Shown: one piece after another, positions 13,865-23,388 of the stretch
Layout of the letters: each line of letters starts with the position of its first letter
Numbering within the stretch: the first letter of the stretch is position 1
Origin: Aquilaria yunnanensis
Taxonomy: Eukaryota; Streptophyta; Magnoliopsida; Malvales; Thymelaeaceae
Direction of reading: 5' to 3'
Assembly: GCA_039654915.1 (NCBI GenBank)
Contig: CM077597.1
Location: 90,460,001-90,524,000, forward strand
Length of the DNA: 64,000 nucleotides
Notes under the pieces: generated by a model
Told to the model about the DNA's origin: nothing
The model's database searches: none
The model's input: the letters and a program-made list of their open reading frames with translations, nothing else
Translations under genes and position numbers: made by a program

Positions 13865-14789
13865 AATTAATATAAGACATGTACTGCAAAATGACAAATT
13901 GGTTTTAGAAACCTACATAAATTCACCCCTTCTAGTGTCAACTTAAGAAATTTGAAGATGTAAGTAAATATTGCTTGATCATAAAGTTCCCAAGCTTAGT
14001 CGGCCTATACAGGGAAACAATGTAGTTAATAAGTTTACATTATATTAGAATGAGAAATAAAGCTAAATATGGATGAGAAAAGATACAATATGATAGAAAC
14101 CTTGAAAAGTTTTCACGACCAAAGAAGTAAAAAGTCCTACAACACAAGTTCATTCACAACCAAATGGACACATTCGTCAATTGTAGGAATTCAAAGACAA
14201 AAAAATTAAAAAATAAGAAAATCTTTCAGTCTGTTTAGGTAACTACCTCATTTTTTGCATTGGTGAAAATATGAAAATATGAATTAGTGACGAAACGAAA
14301 GTAGGTGGCAAGAGAGGATAGAAAGAAATGAAAAGAAAGTTTGATAATATTGGGCGTGTGTTGAAAGCAAATGTTAGAATATACACATATATATAGGAGT
14401 GAATGAGTGAATGAGTATTTTTTTGCGTGAGGGCAATAGAGAGACTTTAGGTATTAATTATTGCAAATAAATTCTTAAATTAATGCTACTAATGTACTAT
14501 GAAATTAATGTTGAAAGAAATATTCTTGGGGAAATTAGATGGATAATACTAATGCCATTAAAGCAAATCTATATATGTATATAGACATATAAAGGAGATG
14601 AGGAAGTTCAATGGACAATATTAATACCATTTAAGCAAATAAAATTATAATGAGAACATTTTAATAAAATTGTAGTTATGAAGTAAATTGTAAAGGGATT
14701 AGTGTTGAGAAATGAGTGGATTTCTTCTTTATATTATAAAGTAAATGCAAGAGAAATTAGTGTTGGGGAATGAGTAAGTTTCTCCTTTA

Positions 14790-14792
14790 CAC

Positions 14793-14858
<66 letters not shown>

Positions 14859-14880
14859 GCACACACACACACACACACAA
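14790..14880 (+). repeat. (CA)n microsatellite, long
   Basis: About 90 bases of CA repeats with a few CG interruptions sit at the corresponding junction of the next repeat copy. A shorter CA run follows at 14932-14947. The open frame over it (poly-Thr-His) is an artefact of the repeat. Confidence 0.92.
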
Positions 14881-15181
14881 TCAATTAATATAAAACATGT
14901 ATCGCAAACCGACAAAATTGGTTTTAGAAACACACACACACACACACGCATATGGTAATCAATTTGAAAGAAACTAATTGTTGCATGTACTTTTTTAGGT
15001 GACTTTTTGTGTGCGCATAGCCTTTCTATAACCTACAATAATTGCCCCTGCATAACCTTTTCAAGGACCCCAAATCTTTCATAAGTAAAAAGATTAGAAG
15101 TCAAAAAAATTAATTAACTTAAAAGAATGAATCATTATCAAACATATATAAAATGACTAACGAACTTGCCCTAATGTTAAT

Positions 15182-15186
15182 AAATC
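15182..15186. repeat. Target site duplication, left copy (AAATC)
   Basis: AAATC immediately precedes the TG that starts the left LTR and matches the five bases directly after the right LTR. A 5-bp duplication is normal for LTR retrotransposon integration. Confidence 0.93.
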
Positions 15187-15463
15187 TGTGGCAACGTCGG
15201 GTTTTCTGGAGTCGCCACCAATCAGTTTACTTAGGTCGATTGGTCACCTTAAAATTGGTCTGCGAGAGTTCGGAGATCGGGAGTACGGTTACGTTAAAAC
15301 AACTTTGTTAAAACGCCCAAAAAATTGGCACCTTAGTTGATTTTAATTTTGTTTTGCTTTGCTTTTAAATAATTCTCAGTTAATTTTCAAAATTAGAAAT
15401 TTTAACTGGATTAGTCGAAATGTGGATTTTTAAATTAATTAATTTGTATGAAATTTTATACTT

Positions 15464-15778
15464 CCGAACCATGGACTCTGCCGAGTCATTTGGACACGGA
15501 AGATTTGATTCCGAACCATGGACTCTGCCGAGTCATTTGGACACGGAATTTGGTGAAATTTAAATAATTTAATCCATATTGTAAACATGGATTTTTATCT
15601 TTGTATTTATTTAATTTATTTATTTTAAAAAGTTTGATATTTTCCAAACCGTAGATCCTACCGGATCATCCGGATATGGAATTTAATTTGCTGGTTTGCA
15701 ATCTGGATTTCGTTATTCAATTTTAATTAATTTTTAATATCCAAACCATGGATCTTGACAGACCACCTGGACATGGAT
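15464..15778. repeat. Four ~38-bp palindromic motifs inside the LTR
   Basis: Copies lie at 15464-15501, 15511-15548, 15644-15681 and 15741-15778. The first two are identical (ccgaaccatggactctgccg then agtcatttggacacggaa). The last two are diverged but keep the ccAAACCnTnGAtC ... GGATATGGA frame. Each contains gactc/gagtc-type self-complementarity. The same four motifs occur in the other LTR at +15990. Confidence 0.75.
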
Positions 15779-17140
15779 ATAATCCGTCTTAGGATTTTAT
15801 CAAACCTACTAAGAACGGATTTGCAAACATTTGAATGCTTCTTAACCAATAATTTGGTGCACATTAGATGTATTACAAGAATTAAAATTAAACTATTGTA
15901 AAAAATAAAGATAAATAAATATGCATAAATATACATATTAAATCAAAATCCTATGTTGTTCTCCTCTGTCACTTTAATGATCAAATTAATTGTAAGGGTA
16001 AGCTAATAATAATAGAGAAAACAAAAAGGTAAAAATAAATAAAAATTTGCTGTCAGTGACTAGTCTGTAAAATAAAAAAAAGTTAGTGATTGAATGAATG
16101 AATATGAAATGATGAATGAGTAAAAGAGAGTTATACTATCAAAATAAATAATATATATATATGTATATATTTAAATTTTTGCCAAAACAGAGTCTCAGCT
16201 CAAAAATTTTTTACTTTTACTTCCCGTTCGATTCAGATGATCAGACGGTGGAGGGGAAACGGCAATTGGGTATCAACAGATACAAATGGGCAGCTTTATG
16301 AATCGAAGGACCTTCTATCAATAGTAAATCTTCCCAAATTATTTGAACTAATGTACAGAGAACTTTTGAAGAGTGAAATTGTATACACGATTTTGAAAAT
16401 ATAGAGTTATTTGAACATATCCTTTTTGTAACTTCATACCAAATCCATAGAAGTGCCCTAGCAAATTTAAGAAGCAGAAGATTTAAATTTAACACATAGT
16501 TTGCTTCTTGATCGCAATCAAGACCGTTATGCGGAACTGTATATAAGAAGACTGAAGAACATCCAAATCAACCTGACCCTTTCAAAGTGTAACAGATTTG
16601 GTATCACTAGAACATGATTTTTTTTTCTGAACTACGGTGTTCTAAAATGTTAAAAAAAAACATAAAAAACTAAGCAAATGAACACAAGCAGGTATTAACC
16701 ACCCAAATCATATTTGTAAAGTAATACTTTTGTGCGGCTGACTATTTGCAACTATGAACAAGCAAATAACTAAATCCAATGCATCAAACCTACAAAACAG
16801 AGGAAAAATAAAAAAGAAATAAAATAAAAGTTAAATAAACATCAAACGCAAGTTATGGCAACACGTTGTACCCTGCCTATAAGAACATTGTTTAATATCT
16901 GCCATCAAACTCAAAGAAAAACTATGAAAGTCAGTCTGATGGAAACCGTATATTATACTTAAGTAAAAAAAAAAAAAATTGGAGGAAACGATAAAAATTC
17001 AAATAACGGATCAAATAAAAATCAATAAATTTGTAACCAAGAGGAAGCTGGGCTTAGGTCTGGCTGAAAGGGGAGGAAAAGGAAAAAGAAGTTCCTGGTC
17101 TTGACAATTATTTTCCGGCTGTGACCGGGTATCCGATCTC

Positions 17141-17760
17141 ATGTCTCCGGGTCGGAAAAACCACGAACAACAAGCTGCAGATTATCCTGATGCCTACCAG
17201 ATCGATGTCCAAAACTTCTTTCGTCTCTTGTCGGTGAAGGACACGAGGAAGCAGGAGGGAGCAAGTACAGAACCTTACAGGGAATCACCTTCCCGATCAA
17301 GCAGCTGCCGCCGCCAGGATCCAGGCGGCATACCACTCCCATAGCATCTGATCCCTCTACCGGCGGATTTTCGCGATGAATGCGTGGGCCGACAGGGTCC
17401 AGGCCTTGATCCAGCGGCAGGAAACGGTGGGCGCCGTCTTGAGAGATAATCGGGAGAAGCTGAGGATGAACGCGACCTTGATGCGACTACTGCTGGAGCT
17501 GGACTCTGTTCCAGAGTTCGGCCCGACGGTGAGGGAAGAGAGGAAGAAGGTGAGCCGTCAGATCGTGGGGCTGCAGAAGATTCTGGATGGGATCACAGAG
17601 GTGAGGGTGGAGAATTATGGAGACGGGTGGTCCAAAGAGGTTTGTTCTGTTGGGACGAGGCGGTGGAGGAGATGGAGGAGCGGGCGTGATGAGGGTGAAA
17701 GAGAGAGGATTAGTGAGAGAGATGCAGCTAGGAGAGAGAGAGCAGCTGGGAGAGCTTTGT
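17141..17760 (+). pseudogene. BAG-domain co-chaperone fragment captured in left LTR
   Basis: The open frame starting at 17376 contains a plant BAG-type helix pattern: RMNATLMRLLLELDSV, then VREERKKVSRQIVGLQ and LDGITE, at about residues 28-75. BAG proteins are Hsp70 co-chaperones, and this spacing is closest to the plant IQ-containing BAG5/6/7-like group. Just upstream in the same frame RIQAAYHSHSI resembles an IQ (calmodulin-binding) motif, but a TGA (17349-17351) stands where Arg (CGA) is expected. A WDEAVEEMEERA-like tail is reached only by a frameshift near 17640, and further upstream the frame is broken again. It lies antisense to the element, is GC-rich relative to the rest of the LTR, and is not expected to encode a full protein. 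Confidence 0.72.
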
Positions 17761-18213
17761 GAGCTCCTCTCTGTCTGTTCCCCCAGGGAGAGAGAGATGA
17801 GAGAATGATTAAGTAAAAAGAGAAGAAGAATCGAGAATGGATCAGGTGAGGCTGTTGAGCTCGTTTGTCTGGTGTGGAAAAAAAATGCAAAAGGGGGAGG
17901 AGACTTTAATGCTAATCAGGGGAGGGTTCAGCCAGGGGAGGAATTTTCTGTTTTTAATTTTAATTTTTAATTCTTTTAATTAATTAATAATTAATTAAGA
18001 AATAATTAATAATTAATTAATATTTCTAATACATACATACAGATATATATGTATACCTATATATATATTTTAACTAACACCATATGACAAAAATGTCCCC
18101 CATTACACTAATAATATATTAGTTTTTGTTAAATTATTTTCTTTTTTTTTTTAATTAATAATTTTTAATTAATTAATTTTTTTTTCACAGTCGGACAAAA
18201 TTGGGTGTCAACA

Positions 18214-18228
18214 GCTGCCCCCCTTTGC
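18214..18228 (-). promoter_or_regulatory. Polypurine tract for plus-strand DNA priming
   Basis: On the minus strand, GCAAAGGGGGGCAGC directly abuts the LTR start TGTTGACACC. A purine run immediately upstream of the 3' LTR is the normal plus-strand primer site, and it independently fixes the element orientation. Confidence 0.85.
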
Positions 18229-18299
18229 ATGCTTCATGGGACATGATGTATGCAAAGTCGTTATCCAATTTCGTCCGGCTTAGCTAGGCATTGAGAATT

Positions 18300-19610
18300 T
18301 TCTCGTCGCCTAAACTCAGAGGTTAAGGAATCTTCCTTAGAGCCTCTGCGATAGGAACTCTCCTATCATTGAAGGAAAAATTTGATAATTTTGAGGTTAA
18401 GGGTGCTACCTTAGAACCTCGACGATAGGAACTCTCCTATCGTTTGAAGGAAAATTGATGATTTTGAGGTTAAGGGTCCTACCTTAGAACCTCGACGATA
18501 GGAACTCTCCTATCGTTTGAAGGAAAATTAATTGTTTTTGAGGTTAAGGGTCCTACCTTAGAACCTCGACGAAAGGAACTCTCCTATCGTTTGAAGAAAA
18601 AATTGATTGTTTTGAGGTTAAGGGTCCTACCTTAGAACCTCTAACGATAGGAAAGGTTCTATCGTTGTAAGATGGACTGAATGATTGATTGTTTGTTTGA
18701 GGTTTAAGGAAAGGTCCTTAGAACCTCTAACGATAGGAAAGGTTCTATCGTTGTAAGATGGACTGAATGATTGATTGTTTGTTTGTGGTTTAAGGAAAGG
18801 TCCTTAGTACCTCTAACGATAGGAAAGGTTCTATCGTTGTAAGATGGACTGAATGATTGATTGTTTGTTTGAGGTTTAAGGAAAGATCCTTAGAACCTCT
18901 AACGATAGGAAAGGTTCTATCGTTGTAAGATGGACTGAATGATTGATTGTTTGTTTGAGGTTAAGGAAAGGTCCTTAGAACCTCTAACGATAGGAAAGGT
19001 TCTATCGTTGTAAGATGGACTGAATGATTGATTGTTTGTTTGAGGTTAAGGAAAGGTCCTTAGAACCTCTAACGATAGGAAAGGTTCTATCGTTGTAAGA
19101 TGGACTGAATGATTGATTGTTTGAGGTTAAGGAACTCTCCTTAGAACCTCGACGATAGGAACTCTCCCATCGTAGCAAGTTTGAGGTTAAGGGCCCTACC
19201 TTAGAACCTCTGCGATAAGAACTTTCTTATCGTTTGAAGAAAAATTGATGATTGATTGTTTGAGGTTTAAGGAACTCTCCTTAGAACCTCGACGATAGGA
19301 ACTCTCCTATCGTTGAAAGTTTGAGGTTAAGGGCCCTACCTTAGAACCTCTGCGATAAGAACTCTCTTATCGTTTAAGAAAAATTGATGATTAAGGTTAA
19401 GGGTCCTACCTTAGAACCTCGATGATAGGAACTCTCCTATCGTTTGAAGAAAAATTGATGATTTTGAGGTTAAGGGTCCTACCTTAGAACCTCGATGATA
19501 GGAACTCTCCTATCGTTTGGAGGAAAATTGATGATTTTGAGGTTAAGGGTCCTACCTTAGAACCTCGACGATAGGAACTCTCCTATCGTTTGAAGGAAAA
19601 TTGTTGGATG
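18300..19610. repeat. Tandem array A: hairpin-forming units of ~70-88 bp
   Basis: Units contain two perfect or near-perfect inverted repeats: gaggtt-taagg ... ccttag-aacctc, and CGATAGGA-actc-TCCTATCG. Units of about 68-73 bp flank a block (about 18640-19130) of six ~86-bp units with the variant cgataggaaaggttctatcg plus a gattgattgtttgttt spacer. RNA from either strand would fold into a string of stem-loops. The array sits between the LOG-like ORF and the polypurine tract, the position where plant Tat/Ogre-type elements are known to carry hypervariable tandem repeats. Confidence 0.9.
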
Positions 19611-20900
19611 TCGAGGTAAAGGTTTCATCCTTAAAACCTCGAATTGATTGATTGATCTCGAGGCAAAGGTTCCGTCCTTAAAACCTCGGATTGATTGATT
19701 GATTTCGAGGCAAAGGTTCCATCCTTAAAACCCCGATGATGAAAATTGATTTTGAGGCAAAGGTTTCATCCTTAAAACCTCAGATTGATTGATTGTTGTC
19801 GAGGCAAAGGTTTCATCCTTAAAACCTCGGATTGATAATTGATCTCGAGGCAAAGGTTCCATCCTTAAAACCCCGGATTGATTGATTGATCTCGAGGCAA
19901 AGGTTCTATTCTTAAAACCTCGGATTGATTGATTGATGTCGAGGCAAAGGTTTCATCCTTAAAACCTCGGATTGATTGATTGATGTCGAGGTAAAGGCTC
20001 CATCCTTAGAACCTCGAATTGATTGATTGATTTCGAGGCAAAGGTTCCATCCTTAAAACCTCGGATTGATGAAAATTGATTATTTTCGAGGCAAAGGTTC
20101 CATCCTTAAAACCCCGATGATGAAAATTGATTATTTTCGAGACAAAGGTTCCATCCTTAAAACCCCGATGATGAAAATTGATTGTTTTCGAGGCAAAGGT
20201 TCCATCCTTAAAACCCCGATGATGAAAATTGATTGTTTTCGAGGCAAAGGTTCCATCCTTAAAACCTCGGATTGATTGATTGATGTCGAGGTAAAGGTTC
20301 CATCCTTAAAACCTCGATCATGAAAATTGATTATTTTCGAGGCAAAGGTTCCATCCTTAAAACCCCGATGATGAAAATTGATTGTTTTCGAGGCAAAGGT
20401 TCCATCCTTAAAACCCCGATGATGAAAATTGATTATTTTCGAGGCAAAGGTTCCATCCTTAAAACCCCGATGATGAAAATTGATTCTTTTCAAGGCAAAG
20501 GTTCCATCCTTAAAACCCTGATGATGAAAATTGATTATTTTCGAGGCAAAGGTTCCATCCTTACAACCCCGATGAAAATTGATTGTTTTCGAGGCAAAGG
20601 TTCCATCCTTAAAACCCCGATGATGAAAATTGATTGTTTTCGAGGCAAAGGTTCCATCCTTAAAACCTCGGATTGATTGATTGATGTCGAGGTAAAGGTT
20701 CCATCCTTAAAACCTCGATCATGAAAATTGATTATTTTCGAGGCAAAGGTTCCATCCTTAAAACCCCGATGATGAAAATTGATTGTTTTCGAGGCAAAGG
20801 TTCCATCCTTAAAACCCCGATGATGAAAATTGATTATTTTCGAGGCAAAGGTTCCATCCTTAAAACCCCGATGATGAAAATTGATTTTGAGGCTAAGGAG
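19610..20900. repeat. Tandem array B: ~50-bp units, about 25 copies
   Basis: Units read cgaggcaaaggttccatcct then taaaaccccgatgatgaaaattgatt, in 49-51 bp versions. The half-sites gagg-caaagg and cctta-aaacctc are partly complementary, so this array is a diverged relative of array A. Many copies are 51 bp, a multiple of three, which leaves repetitive open frames on both strands (17-residue periodicity). These are by-products of the period, not genes. Confidence 0.9.
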
Positions 20901-21430
20901 CTTTCCTTAGGACCTCGAGCGAAATTTATATAAAAGCAATTGAAATTGGAATAATTTTCTTCGAAAGTGTGAATTTTCATAATTGGCGAGCGCAAAGAAT
21001 TAGGCTTCGATAAAACGAGTGAATCTTGATGATGACAATAACACTGACAAATTATGTAAATGGAGTGGATGTTTGGAATCAATATTCAAGGTTCATCTAA
21101 TATTTTCTTCAGTAAATATAGATTCCCTTGTGAGATATGTCATCCGAATAAGGTTAAAGCTTAACTACCCCAAAATGTTATGCCTAATAGACCTAATAGG
21201 ATGCGTCTCAAGAGTAATAAAAATTACTCTTTACTCAGCCATTCCAACCTAAAGGCATTGTCGCATGGTTTTAATATCAGCATGGACGAAACTATCTTAT
21301 AAAAAGAAATTCTCTGAAAAGAAAAACTGAAACGCGAAAGAAAATGCTGATAATAAAACTAAAGGACAAGAAAAACGGATCAGATCGCTTCTTTCTTCCA
21401 CAATACTTCAACAGGGTGAGTAGAGGACCA
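20901..21430. other. 3' non-coding region after the LOG-like ORF
   Basis: This is ordinary AT-rich DNA between the LOG-like stop codon (minus strand) and the hairpin array. No ORF or repeat is recognised. It would form the start of the element's 3' untranslated region. Confidence 0.5.
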
Positions 21431-22060
21431 TTATGGGAGTGAACTGGTCGGGAAAAACTGTCGTGTCCAGTCTATCTGAATCATTGCTGGATCTGGTTCA
21501 GGAACAAAAGCTTGTATTTTATCTAGCAATTCTTCAGCAGTTGTTGCGGATATTATGATTCGCCGTGCCACTCTTGATATGAAATTCTTCTGCATAGCAT
21601 AATCCATAAAAGCTATCAGACCTGTAAAGAAATTGTTAACATTCAAAAGCCCAATGGGTTTCTTATGCAAATTAAGTTGGGCCATGGAAGCAATTTGAAA
21701 GACTTCTCCCAATGTGCCAAAACCACCTGGTAGAGCGATAAAAGCATCAGCATTTAAAAGCATTTGTAACACACGCTCTTGCAAATTTTTAACCACTAAT
21801 TCTTCTCCAATCGTGCCCCCAGAAATAAATTTCAAAGGTCCAGGGATGATGCCCAAAACTTGACTTCCTCCTAAAGATGCTGCTGATGCTACACCTCCCA
21901 TTAATCCGACACTACCTCCTCCATAAACTAAATGTATTTTTCGCTCAGCTAATACTCTACCCAGATGGTTGGCTGCCTTTAAATACTCTTCATCTTTTCC
22001 AGGAAAAGCCCCAGAAAATACACAAATACTTCGGGATTTACGAGTTGGGGTTTTCTCCAT
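21431..22060 (-). CDS. LOG-like cytokinin riboside 5'-monophosphate phosphoribohydrolase, retroelement cargo
   Basis: LOG enzymes act in the cytosol and nucleus, removing ribose 5-phosphate from cytokinin nucleotides to give active cytokinin bases. The 209-aa product has the Rossmann-type motif LVYGGGSVGLMG (residues 44-55), the conserved Arg in LQERVLQM (R96) and the family catalytic motif PGGxGTxxE as PGGFGTLGE (111-119), followed by AQLNLHKKPIGLLNV. Length matches plant LOG proteins. In the usual TLEE version the first Glu is here Gly; the last Glu, part of the motif, is retained. Plant LOG genes typically have several introns but this copy has none, so it was probably captured as cDNA or descends from an intronless LOG-like copy. 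The start is the Met before EKTPTRKSR; an in-frame upstream Met at 22147 would add 29 hydrophobic residues and is less likely. A TATA-like box lies at 22091-22100. Confidence 0.9.
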   Translation of the reverse strand: MEKTPTRKSRSICVFSGAFPGKDEEYLKAANHLGRVLAERKIHLVYGGGSVGLMGGVASAASLGGSQVLGIIPGPLKFISGGTIGEELVVKNLQERVLQMLLNADAFIALPGGFGTLGEVFQIASMAQLNLHKKPIGLLNVNNFFTGLIAFMDYAMQKNFISRVARRIIISATTAEELLDKIQAFVPEPDPAMIQIDWTRQFFPTSSLP

Positions 22061-22090
22061 TCCTATCCTTACTCTTGTGAGAAAAGAGGA

Positions 22091-22100
22091 TATATTTATA
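22091..22100 (-). promoter_or_regulatory. TATA-like box upstream of LOG-like ORF
   Basis: TATAAATATA on the minus strand lies 31-40 bases before the chosen ATG. If used, transcription would start almost at the ATG, giving a very short leader. It is a sequence-pattern call only. Confidence 0.4.
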
Positions 22101-22149
22101 GAGATGAAGAGATAAAGCAATAATTTTATTTTCAAGAATGGATACATTA

Positions 22150-22560
22150 TTGCCAGCTATTCACAGTAGTCACGAGTATGACTCTGGTCAGGTATGGGTA
22201 CACTATCGTTAAAAGAGGAGGAAAATTTTCAAAATAGCTGCTAGCATGTACAGTAGTCACTACTGTAGCCTACGTCAGGAGTAGGTACGTGATTGTCAAA
22301 GGAGGAGGAAAATTTCAAAAGCGACAGTTAGCATGTACAGTATCGTGACTATGGCTCATGTCAGGAGTGGATACATTATCGCCGAAAGGGGAGGAAGATT
22401 TCAAAAGCGACAGCTAGCACGTACAGTAATCGTGACTTTGGTTCACGTCAGGAGTGGATACATTATTACCAAAAGGGGAGGAAAATTTCAAAAGCGACAG
22501 CTAGCACGTACAGTAATCGTGACTTTGATCCTCGTCTTCCACTGGCTTTGCGTCCAGTAA
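22150..22560. repeat. ~85-bp tandem module, about four copies, between LOG-like and zinc-cluster ORFs
   Basis: Copies share the order gtcaggagtggatacattat, then ggggaggaaaatttcaaaag, then cgacagctagcacgtacag and taatcgtgact. Single diverged copies of the same module lie at about 23265-23375 and 24080-24215, after each of the other two zinc-cluster ORFs. In sense orientation each module lies upstream of the next cargo ORF, so it is positioned like a promoter or enhancer unit. Confidence 0.8.
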
Positions 22561-22575
22561 TGGCTTCAATGCTTT

Positions 22576-23124
22576 CTATGAATCGGTGATTTGCATCTCA
22601 TCTAGCTTTCTCACAAACTGGCAAACAGGGTCGTTTAGGGTTAGATTCCCAAGACTGTAACGATCTCGTTCTTTTTGGAAAATTATCCATAATCCAACAA
22701 CCTCAAATTGCACTATTCCGCAAGAATGCGCTTCAAGAACTTTTCGAATATCTTCTAGAGATTCCTTACGCAAGCCATTCTTAATGAATCTTATTCTATC
22801 ATTACGATTTCTGGTGATCACTCCTGGAGAACGACATTTATTGCCGCAAATCCACCATCCACAATTATGACAAACGCCTAGCCTCTTTGCTCTTCTTTTT
22901 TTGGCATAAGCACTTTTACCAAAGCCGGGCATACGGGGAAAGAACGCTTCTGGAACTTCACCAGCTGAACGAACCTTAGCTTCAATTAGCCACCGCACAT
23001 TATCAGGAATGCCTTTGTGCATAAATAGTCGGAATCGTTCACATCTAGCTTGATAAACCTTTTTAAGAACATTTATTGGGAAAGAAGGGAAATATTTTCG
23101 TAGAGCGGAAAGAGAAGGCTCCAT
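22576..23124 (-). CDS. Zinc-cluster nucleic-acid-binding-protein-like ORF, copy 1 (sense-order third)
   Basis: The 182-aa protein has an N-terminal helical half (about residues 1-65), a basic patch KKRRAKRL (75-82), a Cys cluster CX2CX4CX3C (C85, C88, C93, C97), then PG ... N ... RFIKNG (100-117) and a C-terminal half ending in NDPVCQFVRKLD. A basic patch joined to a Cys cluster followed by PG-x-N-FI-x-G spacing is the layout of the nucleic-acid-binding proteins of carlaviruses and relatives (Viral_NABP/Carla_C4 type). Some of those act as RNA-silencing suppressors or host transcription activators. The C-terminal half goes beyond what I recall of that family. The Met in MEPSLSALRKYF is chosen because both sister ORFs start there; an in-frame Met five codons upstream is possible. 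A TATA-like box lies at 23233-23239. Confidence 0.82.
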   Translation of the reverse strand: MEPSLSALRKYFPSFPINVLKKVYQARCERFRLFMHKGIPDNVRWLIEAKVRSAGEVPEAFFPRMPGFGKSAYAKKRRAKRLGVCHNCGWWICGNKCRSPGVITRNRNDRIRFIKNGLRKESLEDIRKVLEAHSCGIVQFEVVGLWIIFQKERDRYSLGNLTLNDPVCQFVRKLDEMQITDS

Positions 23125-23232
23125 TGATGAATGAGGCATTTAAGAGAAAAAGAAAGAAATTAGTGATTGTAGGAAATGGAAATAACTGAATTTGGGAGTT
23201 ATGGAGTACCGTATCCAGAAGGAAGAACACGC

Positions 23233-23239
23233 ATTTATA
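23233..23239 (-). promoter_or_regulatory. TATA-like box upstream of zinc-cluster copy 1
   Basis: TATAAAT within cactataaatgcgtgttctt on the minus strand lies about 110 bases before the ATG. The same context recurs upstream of copy 2, so it was duplicated with the gene. Confidence 0.45.
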
Positions 23240-23388
23240 GTGATGAAAGGATAATGCGTTTATTACACTTACGGAAGTAAGTACATTATTGCCAAAAGAA
23301 AAGACAAATGACAGCTTATATGTACAGCAATCATGACTGTGGCTCTCATCTTCCACTAATTCATGTCCAGTAATGGCTTCAATGCCTT

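Larger units (their letters stand above)
10935..14935. repeat. Complex repeat array with large tandem duplication
   Basis: A roughly 250-bp segment beginning atcaattaat(g/a)taa at about 10946 recurs at about 13862, and its first 50 bases recur at about 14880, always after a cluster of tctccttta words. Between them (about 11580-13450) are interleaved units of about 100 bp (gaagttggatgg ... ctaagagagat) and about 165 bp (gaaatttatttaaaac ... aattttaag). They alternate and are tens of percent diverged. There is no coding. The array lies immediately behind the Helitron-like 3' end and is probably the body of one or several nested non-autonomous Helitron-type elements. Confidence 0.6.
15187..18213 (-). 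repeat. LTR (3' LTR in element orientation), 3027 bp
   Basis: This copy matches 31177-34204 throughout, apart from one fewer A in the A-run near 16976. The part at 15464-15778 holds four copies of a ~38-bp imperfect palindromic motif (ccgaaccatggactctgccg core). AT-rich sequence with TATATATATA-type words lies at 18030-18070, within U3 on the minus strand and suitable for a promoter. The middle (17141-17760) contains a BAG-like fragment on the opposite strand. An 84-codon minus frame at 16241-16495 is not recognised. Confidence 0.95.

Noticed and set aside
14770..14958. Thr-His repeat protein
   Set aside because: Direct translation of a (CA)n microsatellite.
16241..16495. 84-codon minus frame in each LTR
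   Set aside because: Not recognised; identical in both LTRs because LTRs are copies, so conservation gives no support for coding.
17615..17890. 91-codon minus frame opposite the BAG fragment
   Set aside because: It is the Ser/Leu-rich shadow of a charged, purine-rich plus-strand segment.
20066..20933. Repetitive open frames with a 17-residue period on both strands
   Set aside because: They arise from the 51-bp period of tandem array B, which is a multiple of three; no start context or conserved protein, and the frame breaks wherever a unit is not 51 bp.
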